In this document: positions 7,662 through 15,352 of the stretch, in pieces | Layout of the letters: the number at the start of each line of letters is the position of its first letter | Numbering within the stretch: position 1 is the first letter of the stretch | DNA from: Verrucomicrobium sp. BvORR106 | GTDB taxonomy: Bacteria; Verrucomicrobiota; Verrucomicrobiia; Verrucomicrobiales; Verrucomicrobiaceae | Direction: 5' to 3' | Assembly (NCBI RefSeq): GCF_000739655.1 | Contig: NZ_BATR01000112.1 | Location: 62,001-126,000 of the forward strand | DNA: 64,000 bases | The notes under the pieces: generated by a model | The model's database searches: none | Told to the model about the DNA's origin: nothing | The model's input: the letters and a program-made list of their open reading frames with translations, nothing else | Program-made: the position numbers and the translations under genes

Positions 7662-10225
7662 TTGAAGCGCGGGGCAGCAGGTTGAGTGGGGAAGAGCGCG
7701 GGATCAGGTGCGGGGGGCGGCACCACTGGCGCGGGCAGTTCTGGCCCCAACGGGTGGACTTCCTCAGGACCAACGAGACGGGGGGTGATGAGAAACAACC
7801 GTTGCAGTTTCAAGTCTGAGTTCTGGCGGTCTTTGAACGCCAGGCCGACCAGGGGAATACGGCTCAGCAGGGGCACGGCGCCAGTTTGCTTGCGTTGTTC
7901 ATGGCGGTAGCGTCCCCCGAGCAAAAGGCTTTGGCCGCCGTACACGAGGGCCCGGGTGTAGATAGAGCTCTCGGTGAGCAAGGCGGAGTGCTTGGCGCTG
8001 GCGTTGACGGTGCCGTCATTCGCCGTGGCGGTCACGTTGTCGTCCTTGATCTCTATTTCCAGCAGCACCGCGCTCTCCTGATCGCGGTGCATGACCACTG
8101 GCTTGATGCGCAAGGCCAATGGAGCATTGATCCGGAAGAGATCGGCGTTGAACTCCCCGGGCACAGGCAGAAGCAGGGAATTGTTGTCATAGAAGAGGGC
8201 CTCAGTGTTTGCGACTGTCAGGAGGACTGGGCGGGAGACCACTTGGGCCCGGCCGTTGGACTCGAGAGCCTGCACTCTTGCGGCAAGTTTCCCGCTGGTG
8301 CCGGTGATGAGGGTGGACACGTTCAGCCCCACGGGATGGAAAACCTTGTCGGCCGTCAGCACCCCCGCCGGCGTAGTGAGCAATCGTAGGCCGTTGGCTG
8401 CCCCCTCGCCGCCAAATTTCAGGCCGCCGTCAAAGGAACTGGCCGCCGTACCCACGGCTTCGGTTATTTCCTCTTTTCCAAGCCCCGCCCAGTCGACCCC
8501 CCACTCCAGGGTGTCGTTGGCGTTGATATCCATGATGGAAACGCTGATCTCCACCAGCTGAGGGGCTACATCGAGCTGTTGGACGATTTTCTCATAGATG
8601 GGGATTCGTTCAGCAAGATCACAGACGATCAACCGGTTGGTGGCCCTCTCGGCAATCACCGTTCCGCGGAGGGTCGGGAGATTTGCTACGGCGGGAGGAG
8701 CGGTTCCTTTGGGCACGCTTGCGGACTCGTATCCGCGTTTCTCAGCGCCGGCGGTGTCAAACTTGGCGACCGTGGGTTCCTGCTGGATGAAGTCCCTCGG
8801 GTCCACCCGCACCACGCCCTCAGGCAGGAGCTTCTGCACAGGCGGCATCACCTGGATGCGGGAACTCTCAGGCAGATCCGTGTTCCCGGTGCCATGGTCA
8901 CTGCGACCGGTGGTGGGAAAGATCGAGGCGCTCTCTCTCCCGTCTGCGACACTGGCTTTCAGCATGTCCTCCAGCACGGCCGCGGATTCCTCCTGTCCGG
9001 CCATGGGAAATGGTTTGTAATAGTCGGTGCCCAGATTGTTTCCCAGCCGTTGTGCCGTCCCTGCCAGCACGAGTGCTTTTTCAAACGTGTCTGTGCCACC
9101 GCTCGAAACGCGTCTGGGGGCATTGGTGCCAAAAATTTTCCCTGTAATTTCCACGAACGCCGTGGCCACACCGGGGATCTTCACCTGAGTGGGCAGGTCG
9201 GTGGCAGACTTCGGGGATGCGTTTAGGAACTGGCCCTCCACGGAGGCATTGCGCAGCTGGAACACCTTCAGGACCATGCGCCCCAGCTTCAATTCGTTGC
9301 GAGGCACCGCTGGTTGGGCTGCGGGAGTAGGAATGGCAGCTGCTTCATTGGCAGTGAGGGGAGTGACGCCGCCCGTGGGATCGAGTTGCAAGCTTGGGTC
9401 TGTTGCCTTTGGACCCGATGTCCCCATGGAGGTGGTGATCGCCTTGCCATTGATGACCGACGTGGGTGAAGACTCGTTGCCTTTGGATTTCGGCGGCGGG
9501 TAGAAACCGAACATGCGCTCCGAGCGGGTCCGATCTGCCGCGAGCGACACCTCGTCCATCGCGAGCGGGTGGCCCTCGATGCGGCAGCGGGTGTCTGCAT
9601 ACCGCTCCATTTTGAGGTTGGTGCGGGAGGACAGCTCTTCGGCAAGATTTTGCCAGCCCGCATCATCCATGGGCAGGTAAAGTTCCTGCGTGGAACTCCA
9701 TGATGCCAGGTGAAGCTGCGTGTAGTAGGGGGGCTTGTCCGCAGGGACATCGGGTTTCTGGAAATAGTAACGCAGAGGAAACTCGGCAGCGAGGCGGGCG
9801 ATGGTCAGGGTGATGTTCTGAGTGGTGACGCTACGCTTCCACTCCCTGAAAGACGCCGCTTCCTGCTCCTGGGAGCTGGAGGAGGCGTTGCGGTTGGATT
9901 TCAGCCACCTAAGATGGTAGGCGGTGTCGCCCCACTTCAACAGATCGATCCGGCCAGGGCCTGAAGAGGGTTCAACGGATTGGACGTAGGTGCCTGCCAG
10001 TTTCTCCACGAACTCAGCTGGGCTGGTGGAGTCATCGAGAAGCTTCTTGAGTTGATCGTCCGCTGTCTTTTTGGGATTGCCCGGATTTTGAACCGGCGAC
10101 GGTATCGGGATGGGGGCGGGGGTGGGTGTTGGCGGACCGGGCTGGGCGTGACCTGCCGGAACCACCAGCATCAGGGCGGTGATGCCGAGCGAGATGGCAG
10201 CGTGGCGAGTGAGAGCAAGCATCAT
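7658..10225 (-). CDS. Secretin, type III secretion SctC-like (long paralogue)
   Basis: An 855-residue secretin with a signal peptide at about 1-27 (ending VVPAGHAQP) and a proline-rich spacer. A long N-terminal region has no clear match, and the C-terminal secretin domain covers about 555-815. Key segments are VEISVSIMDINANDTLEWG, AQVVSRPVLLTVAN, GGQSLLLGGRYRHEQ, VPLLSRIPLVGLAFKD and the closing LQRLFLITPRLVG. It is related to the following 639-residue secretin in the C-terminal third, but its N-terminal half is unique and much longer. The caspase/trypsin gene ends 25 bases upstream. Its stop overlaps the start of the next secretin by four bases. Two different secretins side by side could form a hetero-oligomeric or nested pore. 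Confidence 0.88.
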   Translation of the reverse strand: MMLALTRHAAISLGITALMLVVPAGHAQPGPPTPTPAPIPIPSPVQNPGNPKKTADDQLKKLLDDSTSPAEFVEKLAGTYVQSVEPSSGPGRIDLLKWGDTAYHLRWLKSNRNASSSSQEQEAASFREWKRSVTTQNITLTIARLAAEFPLRYYFQKPDVPADKPPYYTQLHLASWSSTQELYLPMDDAGWQNLAEELSSRTNLKMERYADTRCRIEGHPLAMDEVSLAADRTRSERMFGFYPPPKSKGNESSPTSVINGKAITTSMGTSGPKATDPSLQLDPTGGVTPLTANEAAAIPTPAAQPAVPRNELKLGRMVLKVFQLRNASVEGQFLNASPKSATDLPTQVKIPGVATAFVEITGKIFGTNAPRRVSSGGTDTFEKALVLAGTAQRLGNNLGTDYYKPFPMAGQEESAAVLEDMLKASVADGRESASIFPTTGRSDHGTGNTDLPESSRIQVMPPVQKLLPEGVVRVDPRDFIQQEPTVAKFDTAGAEKRGYESASVPKGTAPPAVANLPTLRGTVIAERATNRLIVCDLAERIPIYEKIVQQLDVAPQLVEISVSIMDINANDTLEWGVDWAGLGKEEITEAVGTAASSFDGGLKFGGEGAANGLRLLTTPAGVLTADKVFHPVGLNVSTLITGTSGKLAARVQALESNGRAQVVSRPVLLTVANTEALFYDNNSLLLPVPGEFNADLFRINAPLALRIKPVVMHRDQESAVLLEIEIKDDNVTATANDGTVNASAKHSALLTESSIYTRALVYGGQSLLLGGRYRHEQRKQTGAVPLLSRIPLVGLAFKDRQNSDLKLQRLFLITPRLVGPEEVHPLGPELPAPVVPPPAPDPALFPTQPAAPRFK

Positions 10226-10250
10226 GTGATGGGTTCAGTTGGCTGCCAGG

Positions 10251-12962
10251 TTAAGGAATAGGCGTTTCCCAGGCCTTGGCCCATTCGATGATCTGCCCAA
10301 GCACGTCGGGGGTGAGGCGCACGCCGTGGTTGAGCCCCGGGGTGCCTTGTGTGTGGATACCCACCGCGAAGGTATCGAGGCTGTTGGTCACGTGAAGGAT
10401 GGGCCCGCCGCTCTGCCCATCCTCACTGTCGATTCGGTGATTGAGCATCGCCGATCCCGCCGGGCCGATGAATCCGGCGGCTGCCCAGACTTGAAGGCTG
10501 AGGTCGATAGGATAGCCGGCGACAAAGCAGATGAGCCCATTGAGTTGCTGATCGGAAAGGACCGCCGTGCCCATCCAGGGAGCATCAAAATTCAGAAGGA
10601 TCAGGCCGTAGTCATGCTCAGGGCTCTGTCGGGATGCCCACTCAGGATGCACGACATACGTGGTGCTGGTACTGGCGGGAATGACGGTCCTTCCGTCTTG
10701 CAGGCCGGGAAACACATTGATGGAGACTGCCCGGTTACCTTCTTCTAGCAGGCAGTGACCTGCAGTCACCAACAGACGACGTCCCACGCAGAATCCCGAA
10801 CCGCGAAAGGTCTTGCCGTTTTCAAACGTGGCCTCCAAATACGACACGGCATTCCACGGTGAAAACTCCGTGTTTTTCGCCTGTCGTCGATCATTCCCCG
10901 GATCCATGACGTCGCGGGTGGCGGCAGGCGGCGCTACTGATGACGGTGTGGGCGTGCGTTTCGGTGGCCGCGTCAAATGGGCGGGTCGTGCCGCAGGGAG
11001 GTTCTGTGTGACTGGATAAATGCCAAGTGACTGAGCAAAATTTGATGATGCCTTTTCTTCCGGCTTCCACCCATGGCGGGCGGAGGGTTTGGAAGGCTTC
11101 TCGGGTGGTGTTTCCCGTCCAAGCAGCGGAATGGCGCGGCTGGTCTTCCGCCGGGGGCCCAGCAGCACGGGGGTCTGGGCGAATCCGAGGAGTTTCATCC
11201 GCTTCCGTGTCTCCAGGAGCAGTCGCTCGAAGGTCACCGCTTTACCGCCCGCACCCAACTCGCGGAGTGACTGGGCGGTGCAGTAGGTAAAGGCTCCATG
11301 GGCGACAGAGCCATGATCATACTCCGCGGCGAGTTCTGCCTCCTCACAGGCCTGGAGTAGAAGCGGGAGGTAGGGGCCCTTGTGCCCGAGCTCCTCTCTC
11401 AAAGTGTCGTAGCTTGCGTCATCCACCTGCCTCAGCACGTTGGCGCGGCCGATTTTCCTGAGAGTGCCTGACTTGCCAAAGTATCTCGCCTTTTCCGCTG
11501 CCTGCATGGTGCGAGTCTTTGGGCCGACGGCATGGGCAGCGCGCAGTACGGGAGTGAGGGGCCGCTCCTCCCAGATCTTGAGTCCGGCATTCCACTGCAT
11601 GCCACGGTGGCGGATGTCTCCGGGAGCCTCGATGCCGCGAACCCGCTGCGGACCCCGGTGGGCGCCACCGGCATGGCAGCAATCCAAGATGGCAATGAAA
11701 TCTGCCTCGTAAGGGAGCTGGGAGTAAAGCCGCCAGAGATCATCGTCCACGATCGCGGAATCCCTGCTGAAGGTGAAGTCATGCGCGACGAGGCATTCAT
11801 CCTGGCGGTCCACCACCTCACCGGTGCTGTAGGACTCCAGTTGGGCGCCATGACCGCTGAAGAACAGGACCCTGCTGTCGCCCGCAGCGGCTCCATCCAG
11901 GAGCCAGTCCAGTCGCTCGCGGATGGCTGAGGCGGTGGCTCTCTCATTATGCAGCATTCTGATCTGCTCGGGTGCCATGCCGCACTCCTGCAGCACGGAA
12001 CTCATAAGGTACGTGTCGTTGACGCAGCCCTTCAGTTCTGGGATGGAGGCATGCTGGTAACGGTCAATCCCAATCAGCAGGGCTCGATGAGTGGGCTGGA
12101 AGACGGAATTCTCTGCCTTGCTTGCTTGAAGGGAAGTCCGCGAGCGGCGTCGCGGACGCTGGTTGCGGTGCGGTATCGAGGGCAGGCGTCCGGCGTATCG
12201 GAGGACATCCGGCCAGAGCCATTCCCGGGCGGCGGGGTGGTCCAGGTATCCGTGCCGGTCAGAACCGGCGGCGATGACCTCGTGGTTCAAGGAGCCATCA
12301 GCACTGACAAACGGCGTCAATACCTCCACGAACGCCTCATCTCGGAGGCCTGGGGTGGAGGCGAAGGTGCGATCATGGGGATTGTGCAGGTGGTACCAGC
12401 GCGAAGACCCGACCGGCAGCATTCGACCCCCATAGACATTTCGCACGATGGGATGGCCCAGCGGAGATCCTGGGGTCACAAGAAGGCACTTTTGGGCCAG
12501 GTGAGGGTTACTGAGAAGGCAGTCGTAGGCGGCCAGGGATCCCACTCCTGGGGCGATCACAAGCAGAGGGAGCGGGCCAGCGGAAGTTTGGGCAGCCAGT
12601 GCGGCAGCCAACTCGTCGCTCATTTGCCGCCGGAGTTGTGCATTGCTGGTCCATACCGAGATAAGCGCGGCACAGTCTGCTATCTGTTCAGCGGCGGCAG
12701 ATACCACCTGATTGCCACGCAGCAGATCGCCCATACCGCGGATGACCTGTCCTTGGGCGAGCTGGGCGATGGCCTGCCTTCGGTCGTTTGCGTCAAGCGC
12801 CGCGACGGCCGTCCGCCATGCCGTCAGCGGGAAGTCGGTGCCTGTGGCCTGAGTGCCAGGATGCCATTGCTCCAGTTCATCTTGCAGCACCTGGTGCCAT
12901 TGTTGCCAAGAAGCCAGTTGGCGCGGATTGCGCCCTTCGCCGTGAATCCAGAGGACATTCAT
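10251..12962 (-). CDS. Multidomain protease: caspase-like domain fused to trypsin-like domain
   Basis: A 903-residue protein without a signal peptide. Residues 1-260 look like an alpha/beta-hydrolase fold, but the expected nucleophile elbow reads APGVGS (137-142), so the catalytic serine seems lost. Residues 290-600 are a caspase-like (peptidase C14) domain: ALLIGIDRYQ, the His371 of FFSGHGAQ, and the Cys429 of AILDCCHAGG. A proline-rich linker (about 615-690) leads to a trypsin-like domain. Its triad is His736 in VTAGHC, Asp784 in HDYGLI and Ser851 in DGQSGGP. Two proteases in one chain suggest self-processing or a proteolytic cascade. The gene lies 25 bases upstream of two secretins. Caspase and trypsin domains are both known in bacterial conflict and cell-death proteins; a defence or death role here is inference. 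Confidence 0.88.
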   Translation of the reverse strand: MNVLWIHGEGRNPRQLASWQQWHQVLQDELEQWHPGTQATGTDFPLTAWRTAVAALDANDRRQAIAQLAQGQVIRGMGDLLRGNQVVSAAAEQIADCAALISVWTSNAQLRRQMSDELAAALAAQTSAGPLPLLVIAPGVGSLAAYDCLLSNPHLAQKCLLVTPGSPLGHPIVRNVYGGRMLPVGSSRWYHLHNPHDRTFASTPGLRDEAFVEVLTPFVSADGSLNHEVIAAGSDRHGYLDHPAAREWLWPDVLRYAGRLPSIPHRNQRPRRRSRTSLQASKAENSVFQPTHRALLIGIDRYQHASIPELKGCVNDTYLMSSVLQECGMAPEQIRMLHNERATASAIRERLDWLLDGAAAGDSRVLFFSGHGAQLESYSTGEVVDRQDECLVAHDFTFSRDSAIVDDDLWRLYSQLPYEADFIAILDCCHAGGAHRGPQRVRGIEAPGDIRHRGMQWNAGLKIWEERPLTPVLRAAHAVGPKTRTMQAAEKARYFGKSGTLRKIGRANVLRQVDDASYDTLREELGHKGPYLPLLLQACEEAELAAEYDHGSVAHGAFTYCTAQSLRELGAGGKAVTFERLLLETRKRMKLLGFAQTPVLLGPRRKTSRAIPLLGRETPPEKPSKPSARHGWKPEEKASSNFAQSLGIYPVTQNLPAARPAHLTRPPKRTPTPSSVAPPAATRDVMDPGNDRRQAKNTEFSPWNAVSYLEATFENGKTFRGSGFCVGRRLLVTAGHCLLEEGNRAVSINVFPGLQDGRTVIPASTSTTYVVHPEWASRQSPEHDYGLILLNFDAPWMGTAVLSDQQLNGLICFVAGYPIDLSLQVWAAAGFIGPAGSAMLNHRIDSEDGQSGGPILHVTNSLDTFAVGIHTQGTPGLNHGVRLTPDVLGQIIEWAKAWETPIP

Positions 12963-13140
12963 GCGATGGGAGATGCTGAGGATTAAAAGATTACGCCATG
13001 GGTGCGTGAAAGGCGTCTGGCCCTTCTACAGTGGGATCGCGAAAAGTAGCAACTGCTTTCTTGAGTAAGTTTTTCTATGGAGATGGAACGGAGCGGTGAA
13101 AGGCGAGCACCTGAGAAGAGGGCTTCATGGCGCAATAATA

Positions 13141-13171
13141 ATGCCGTGCCCTCTTTAAAAGGGCACGGCAT
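13141..13171 (-). terminator. Hairpin downstream of the esterase gene
   Basis: A perfect 11-base stem, ATGCCGTGCCC and GGGCACGGCAT, encloses a 9-base loop. It lies 42 bases after the stop of the minus-strand esterase gene. The bases that follow on that strand are AT-rich but not a T run, so it is a probable, not a classic, intrinsic terminator. Confidence 0.55.
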
Positions 13172-13212
13172 GCGCAAAACAAGTGGATGGAGGCTGAGGT
13201 GCTGGCGAGCGC

Positions 13213-14193
13213 TTATTTGGCGGGAGCCGGTGCTGGCGTCGTGGCGGGCTTCTTTACGGGGGTGCTCGGCAGGGTGCTGTTTCCCAGGTTGAAGGGGGCG
13301 GCGGGCTTTTCGCCTAGCAGTTGCAGCTTGAACCACTCGGCCATGCGGGCGGTGTCTTGGGGCATCTCCTGCCAGCCGCCGTGGCCGGCACCATCGCGAA
13401 TGACGAGCTCGCACTTCACTCCGAGCTCCTGGCACTTTTCATGGAACCTTGTGGATTGGGTGTGCGACACCTGGGGGTCGGCATTGCCGTGGACAATGAA
13501 GATCGGCGGCTGGCCCTTGTGCACCCAGTAGATCGGGGAAACAGCGCGCCCCAGCTTCTCACGACCTTCCGGGGTGTCGGACTCAGGTCCAAAAGCATCT
13601 TTGTAGGCGGCGAGCCGGCCGATGCCCACGGCGTTGTCTCCGGGCTCGAACCAGTTGAGATAGTCCGTGGGAGGGTAGAAGCAAGCCACGGCATTCACGG
13701 CGCTGCTCTCTCTGTCCACAGGGTCTTTGGCGTTGGGGGTGCCTTCACCACCGCGCGTGGCGAGCATGAGGCTGAGGTGTCCGCCCGCACTGCTGCCCGT
13801 CACTCCCAGCTTGTTCGGGTCCACGCCATACTTCGTGGCGTTGGCGCGGATGAACCGCACGGCCCGATTGAGGTCGGCGACGATCTCCTCCACATGGAAA
13901 CGCGGCTGGGTGCCGTGCACCACCACAAAGGTCGTGAAGCCAGCCTGGGGCCAGCCTCCGTCATTGATGCCGTTGTGATTGGACTTCCATCCACCACTGA
14001 CGATCTTGATCACTCCCGCGCCGTTCGGTTGGGCAGGCTTGAAGATATCCATGGTCAGAGCTACGCCATCATGTTTGGTGTAGATCACATCACTAATGCG
14101 CTCCACCGGGGCGGGGGATTCGGCATGGAGTGAACCGCAGCCGAGGGTGAGTCCCAGGGCGAGTAGGGAGAGGAATCGAGCAGGTTGTTTCAT
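13213..14193 (-). CDS. Exported alpha/beta-hydrolase, esterase/lipase family
   Basis: A 326-residue secreted or periplasmic serine esterase. The signal peptide is at about 1-24 (ending GCGSLHAES). The catalytic serine is Ser135 in VTGSSAGGHLS. The acid is the Asp of VHGNADPQV and the histidine is in DGAGHGGW, all in the order expected for the fold. VDPNKLGVTGSSAGG and the FIVHGNAD loop match acetyl-xylan or carboxylesterase relatives of the BD-FAE/HSL type. The last 35 residues are proline- and alanine-rich, probably a disordered tail or wall linker. It follows the 3-hydroxyacyl-CoA dehydrogenase gene on the same strand with a 35-base gap. The real substrate cannot be told from sequence. Confidence 0.87.
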   Translation of the reverse strand: MKQPARFLSLLALGLTLGCGSLHAESPAPVERISDVIYTKHDGVALTMDIFKPAQPNGAGVIKIVSGGWKSNHNGINDGGWPQAGFTTFVVVHGTQPRFHVEEIVADLNRAVRFIRANATKYGVDPNKLGVTGSSAGGHLSLMLATRGGEGTPNAKDPVDRESSAVNAVACFYPPTDYLNWFEPGDNAVGIGRLAAYKDAFGPESDTPEGREKLGRAVSPIYWVHKGQPPIFIVHGNADPQVSHTQSTRFHEKCQELGVKCELVIRDGAGHGGWQEMPQDTARMAEWFKLQLLGEKPAAPFNLGNSTLPSTPVKKPATTPAPAPAK

Positions 14194-14228
14194 GAAATCG
14201 AAGCGGGAGGGAGGAGGATGGAGGTTGC

Positions 14229-15215
14229 TCAGGCCCCGGTCGTGGGGCGGTCTTCCAGGGCACCTTGTTCCTTCAGGAACTGAAGTTGCTGCACCACTTG
14301 CCGGTCACGGAGGGCCACCACCTCGGCCGCATCCCGCTGTGTCCAGTCATAGAACCCCTGACCGGCTTTCATGCCCGTGTGGCCCTCCTGGACGCGGGTG
14401 GTGAGGGATCTGGCCGGCTCCCGGTCCACGGCCAGATGGGGGAATAGGTAACTCTCGATGCTCTGCACCAGGGGCAGACCCACGAGGTCCATGTTTTCAA
14501 ATGGACCCAAAACTGGCAGACGGAGGGCGAAGGTCCATTTCACGACTCGGTCCACATCCTGCGCTGTGCAGACACCGGCATCCACGAGTGCGAGAGCCTC
14601 CCGCCACATGGCGTGCTGGAGGCGGTTGCCGATGAACCCGGGCACATCGGCGCAGCGCACTGCGATCTTGCCGGCATGCTGGAGCAGCGTCATGGCGCGT
14701 TGCACCTGGGTTTCCGGCGTGCCCTCCCCGGGGATCACCTCCACGACGGGGATAAGGTGGGGCGGATTCCAGAAATGTGCTCCCACCAAGATGCCCACCA
14801 GACCGCTGCCTCGGGCCATGTCTGTGACGCAAAGGGCGCTCGTGCAGGTCATGATCAGGGCCTTGCGTTCCCGGCAGTGAGGAAGCTGGCTGAGGAGGGC
14901 GGTTTTTTGATCCATCTCCTCCGCCACGCATTCCAGGATGGCATCCGAGGTCTCGTCCACCTGTGCAAGTCTGGATTCAAGAGTCAACGTTCCGCCGCTG
15001 TGTGGCGCAGGGCCGAAGTGCTGGTTCAGGAATGCCTCTGTGGCATCGGTGGTTTCTCTGATTTGGGTGTGCTTGGCTTCGTTCCGCGCCCAGAGTGTCA
15101 CCTCATGCCCGGCCCGGCGAAACAACACGGCGGCTGCGGCTCCCATCTGCCCAGCACCCAGGATGCCAATGCGTAGAGGGTCGAGCGATGGAGCAGGGGA
15201 GGTGGCGGAGGACAT
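14229..15215 (-). CDS. 3-hydroxyacyl-CoA dehydrogenase, NAD-binding
   Basis: A 328-residue stand-alone 3-hydroxyacyl-CoA dehydrogenase that oxidises an L-3-hydroxyacyl-CoA with NAD. The Rossmann motif is RIGILGAGQMGAAAAV near residues 15-30. The catalytic-site region includes GAHFWNPPHLIPVVEVI, where the His-Asn pair belongs to the active site. DVPGFIGNRLQHAM leads into the C-terminal helical domain, and GMKAGQGFYDW is the conserved final motif. The ATG at 15215 is preferred over a TTG at 15257 because it gives a compact N-terminus. No thiolase or enoyl-CoA hydratase lies nearby, so it may serve a hydroxy-acid pathway rather than ordinary beta-oxidation. It is divergent from the maltokinase gene. 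Confidence 0.88.
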   Translation of the reverse strand: MSSATSPAPSLDPLRIGILGAGQMGAAAAVLFRRAGHEVTLWARNEAKHTQIRETTDATEAFLNQHFGPAPHSGGTLTLESRLAQVDETSDAILECVAEEMDQKTALLSQLPHCRERKALIMTCTSALCVTDMARGSGLVGILVGAHFWNPPHLIPVVEVIPGEGTPETQVQRAMTLLQHAGKIAVRCADVPGFIGNRLQHAMWREALALVDAGVCTAQDVDRVVKWTFALRLPVLGPFENMDLVGLPLVQSIESYLFPHLAVDREPARSLTTRVQEGHTGMKAGQGFYDWTQRDAAEVVALRDRQVVQQLQFLKEQGALEDRPTTGA

Positions 15216-15352
15216 GGGTGTGAAGGGGAACTGGCTATAACGGAGGGTCGGTGGCAAACCAATCTTGTTGAATGCAAAACGAGGGATTCAACTGGATTCA
15301 CCCCCGGTCTCCGTTAGCGTGGACACAGTCTTCTTCCAGACAGCACCTGAGC

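Noticed and set aside
4954-12962. A complete type III secretion locus
   Set aside because: Only secretins and a lipoprotein are present; no ATPase, export apparatus, ring or needle gene can be identified.
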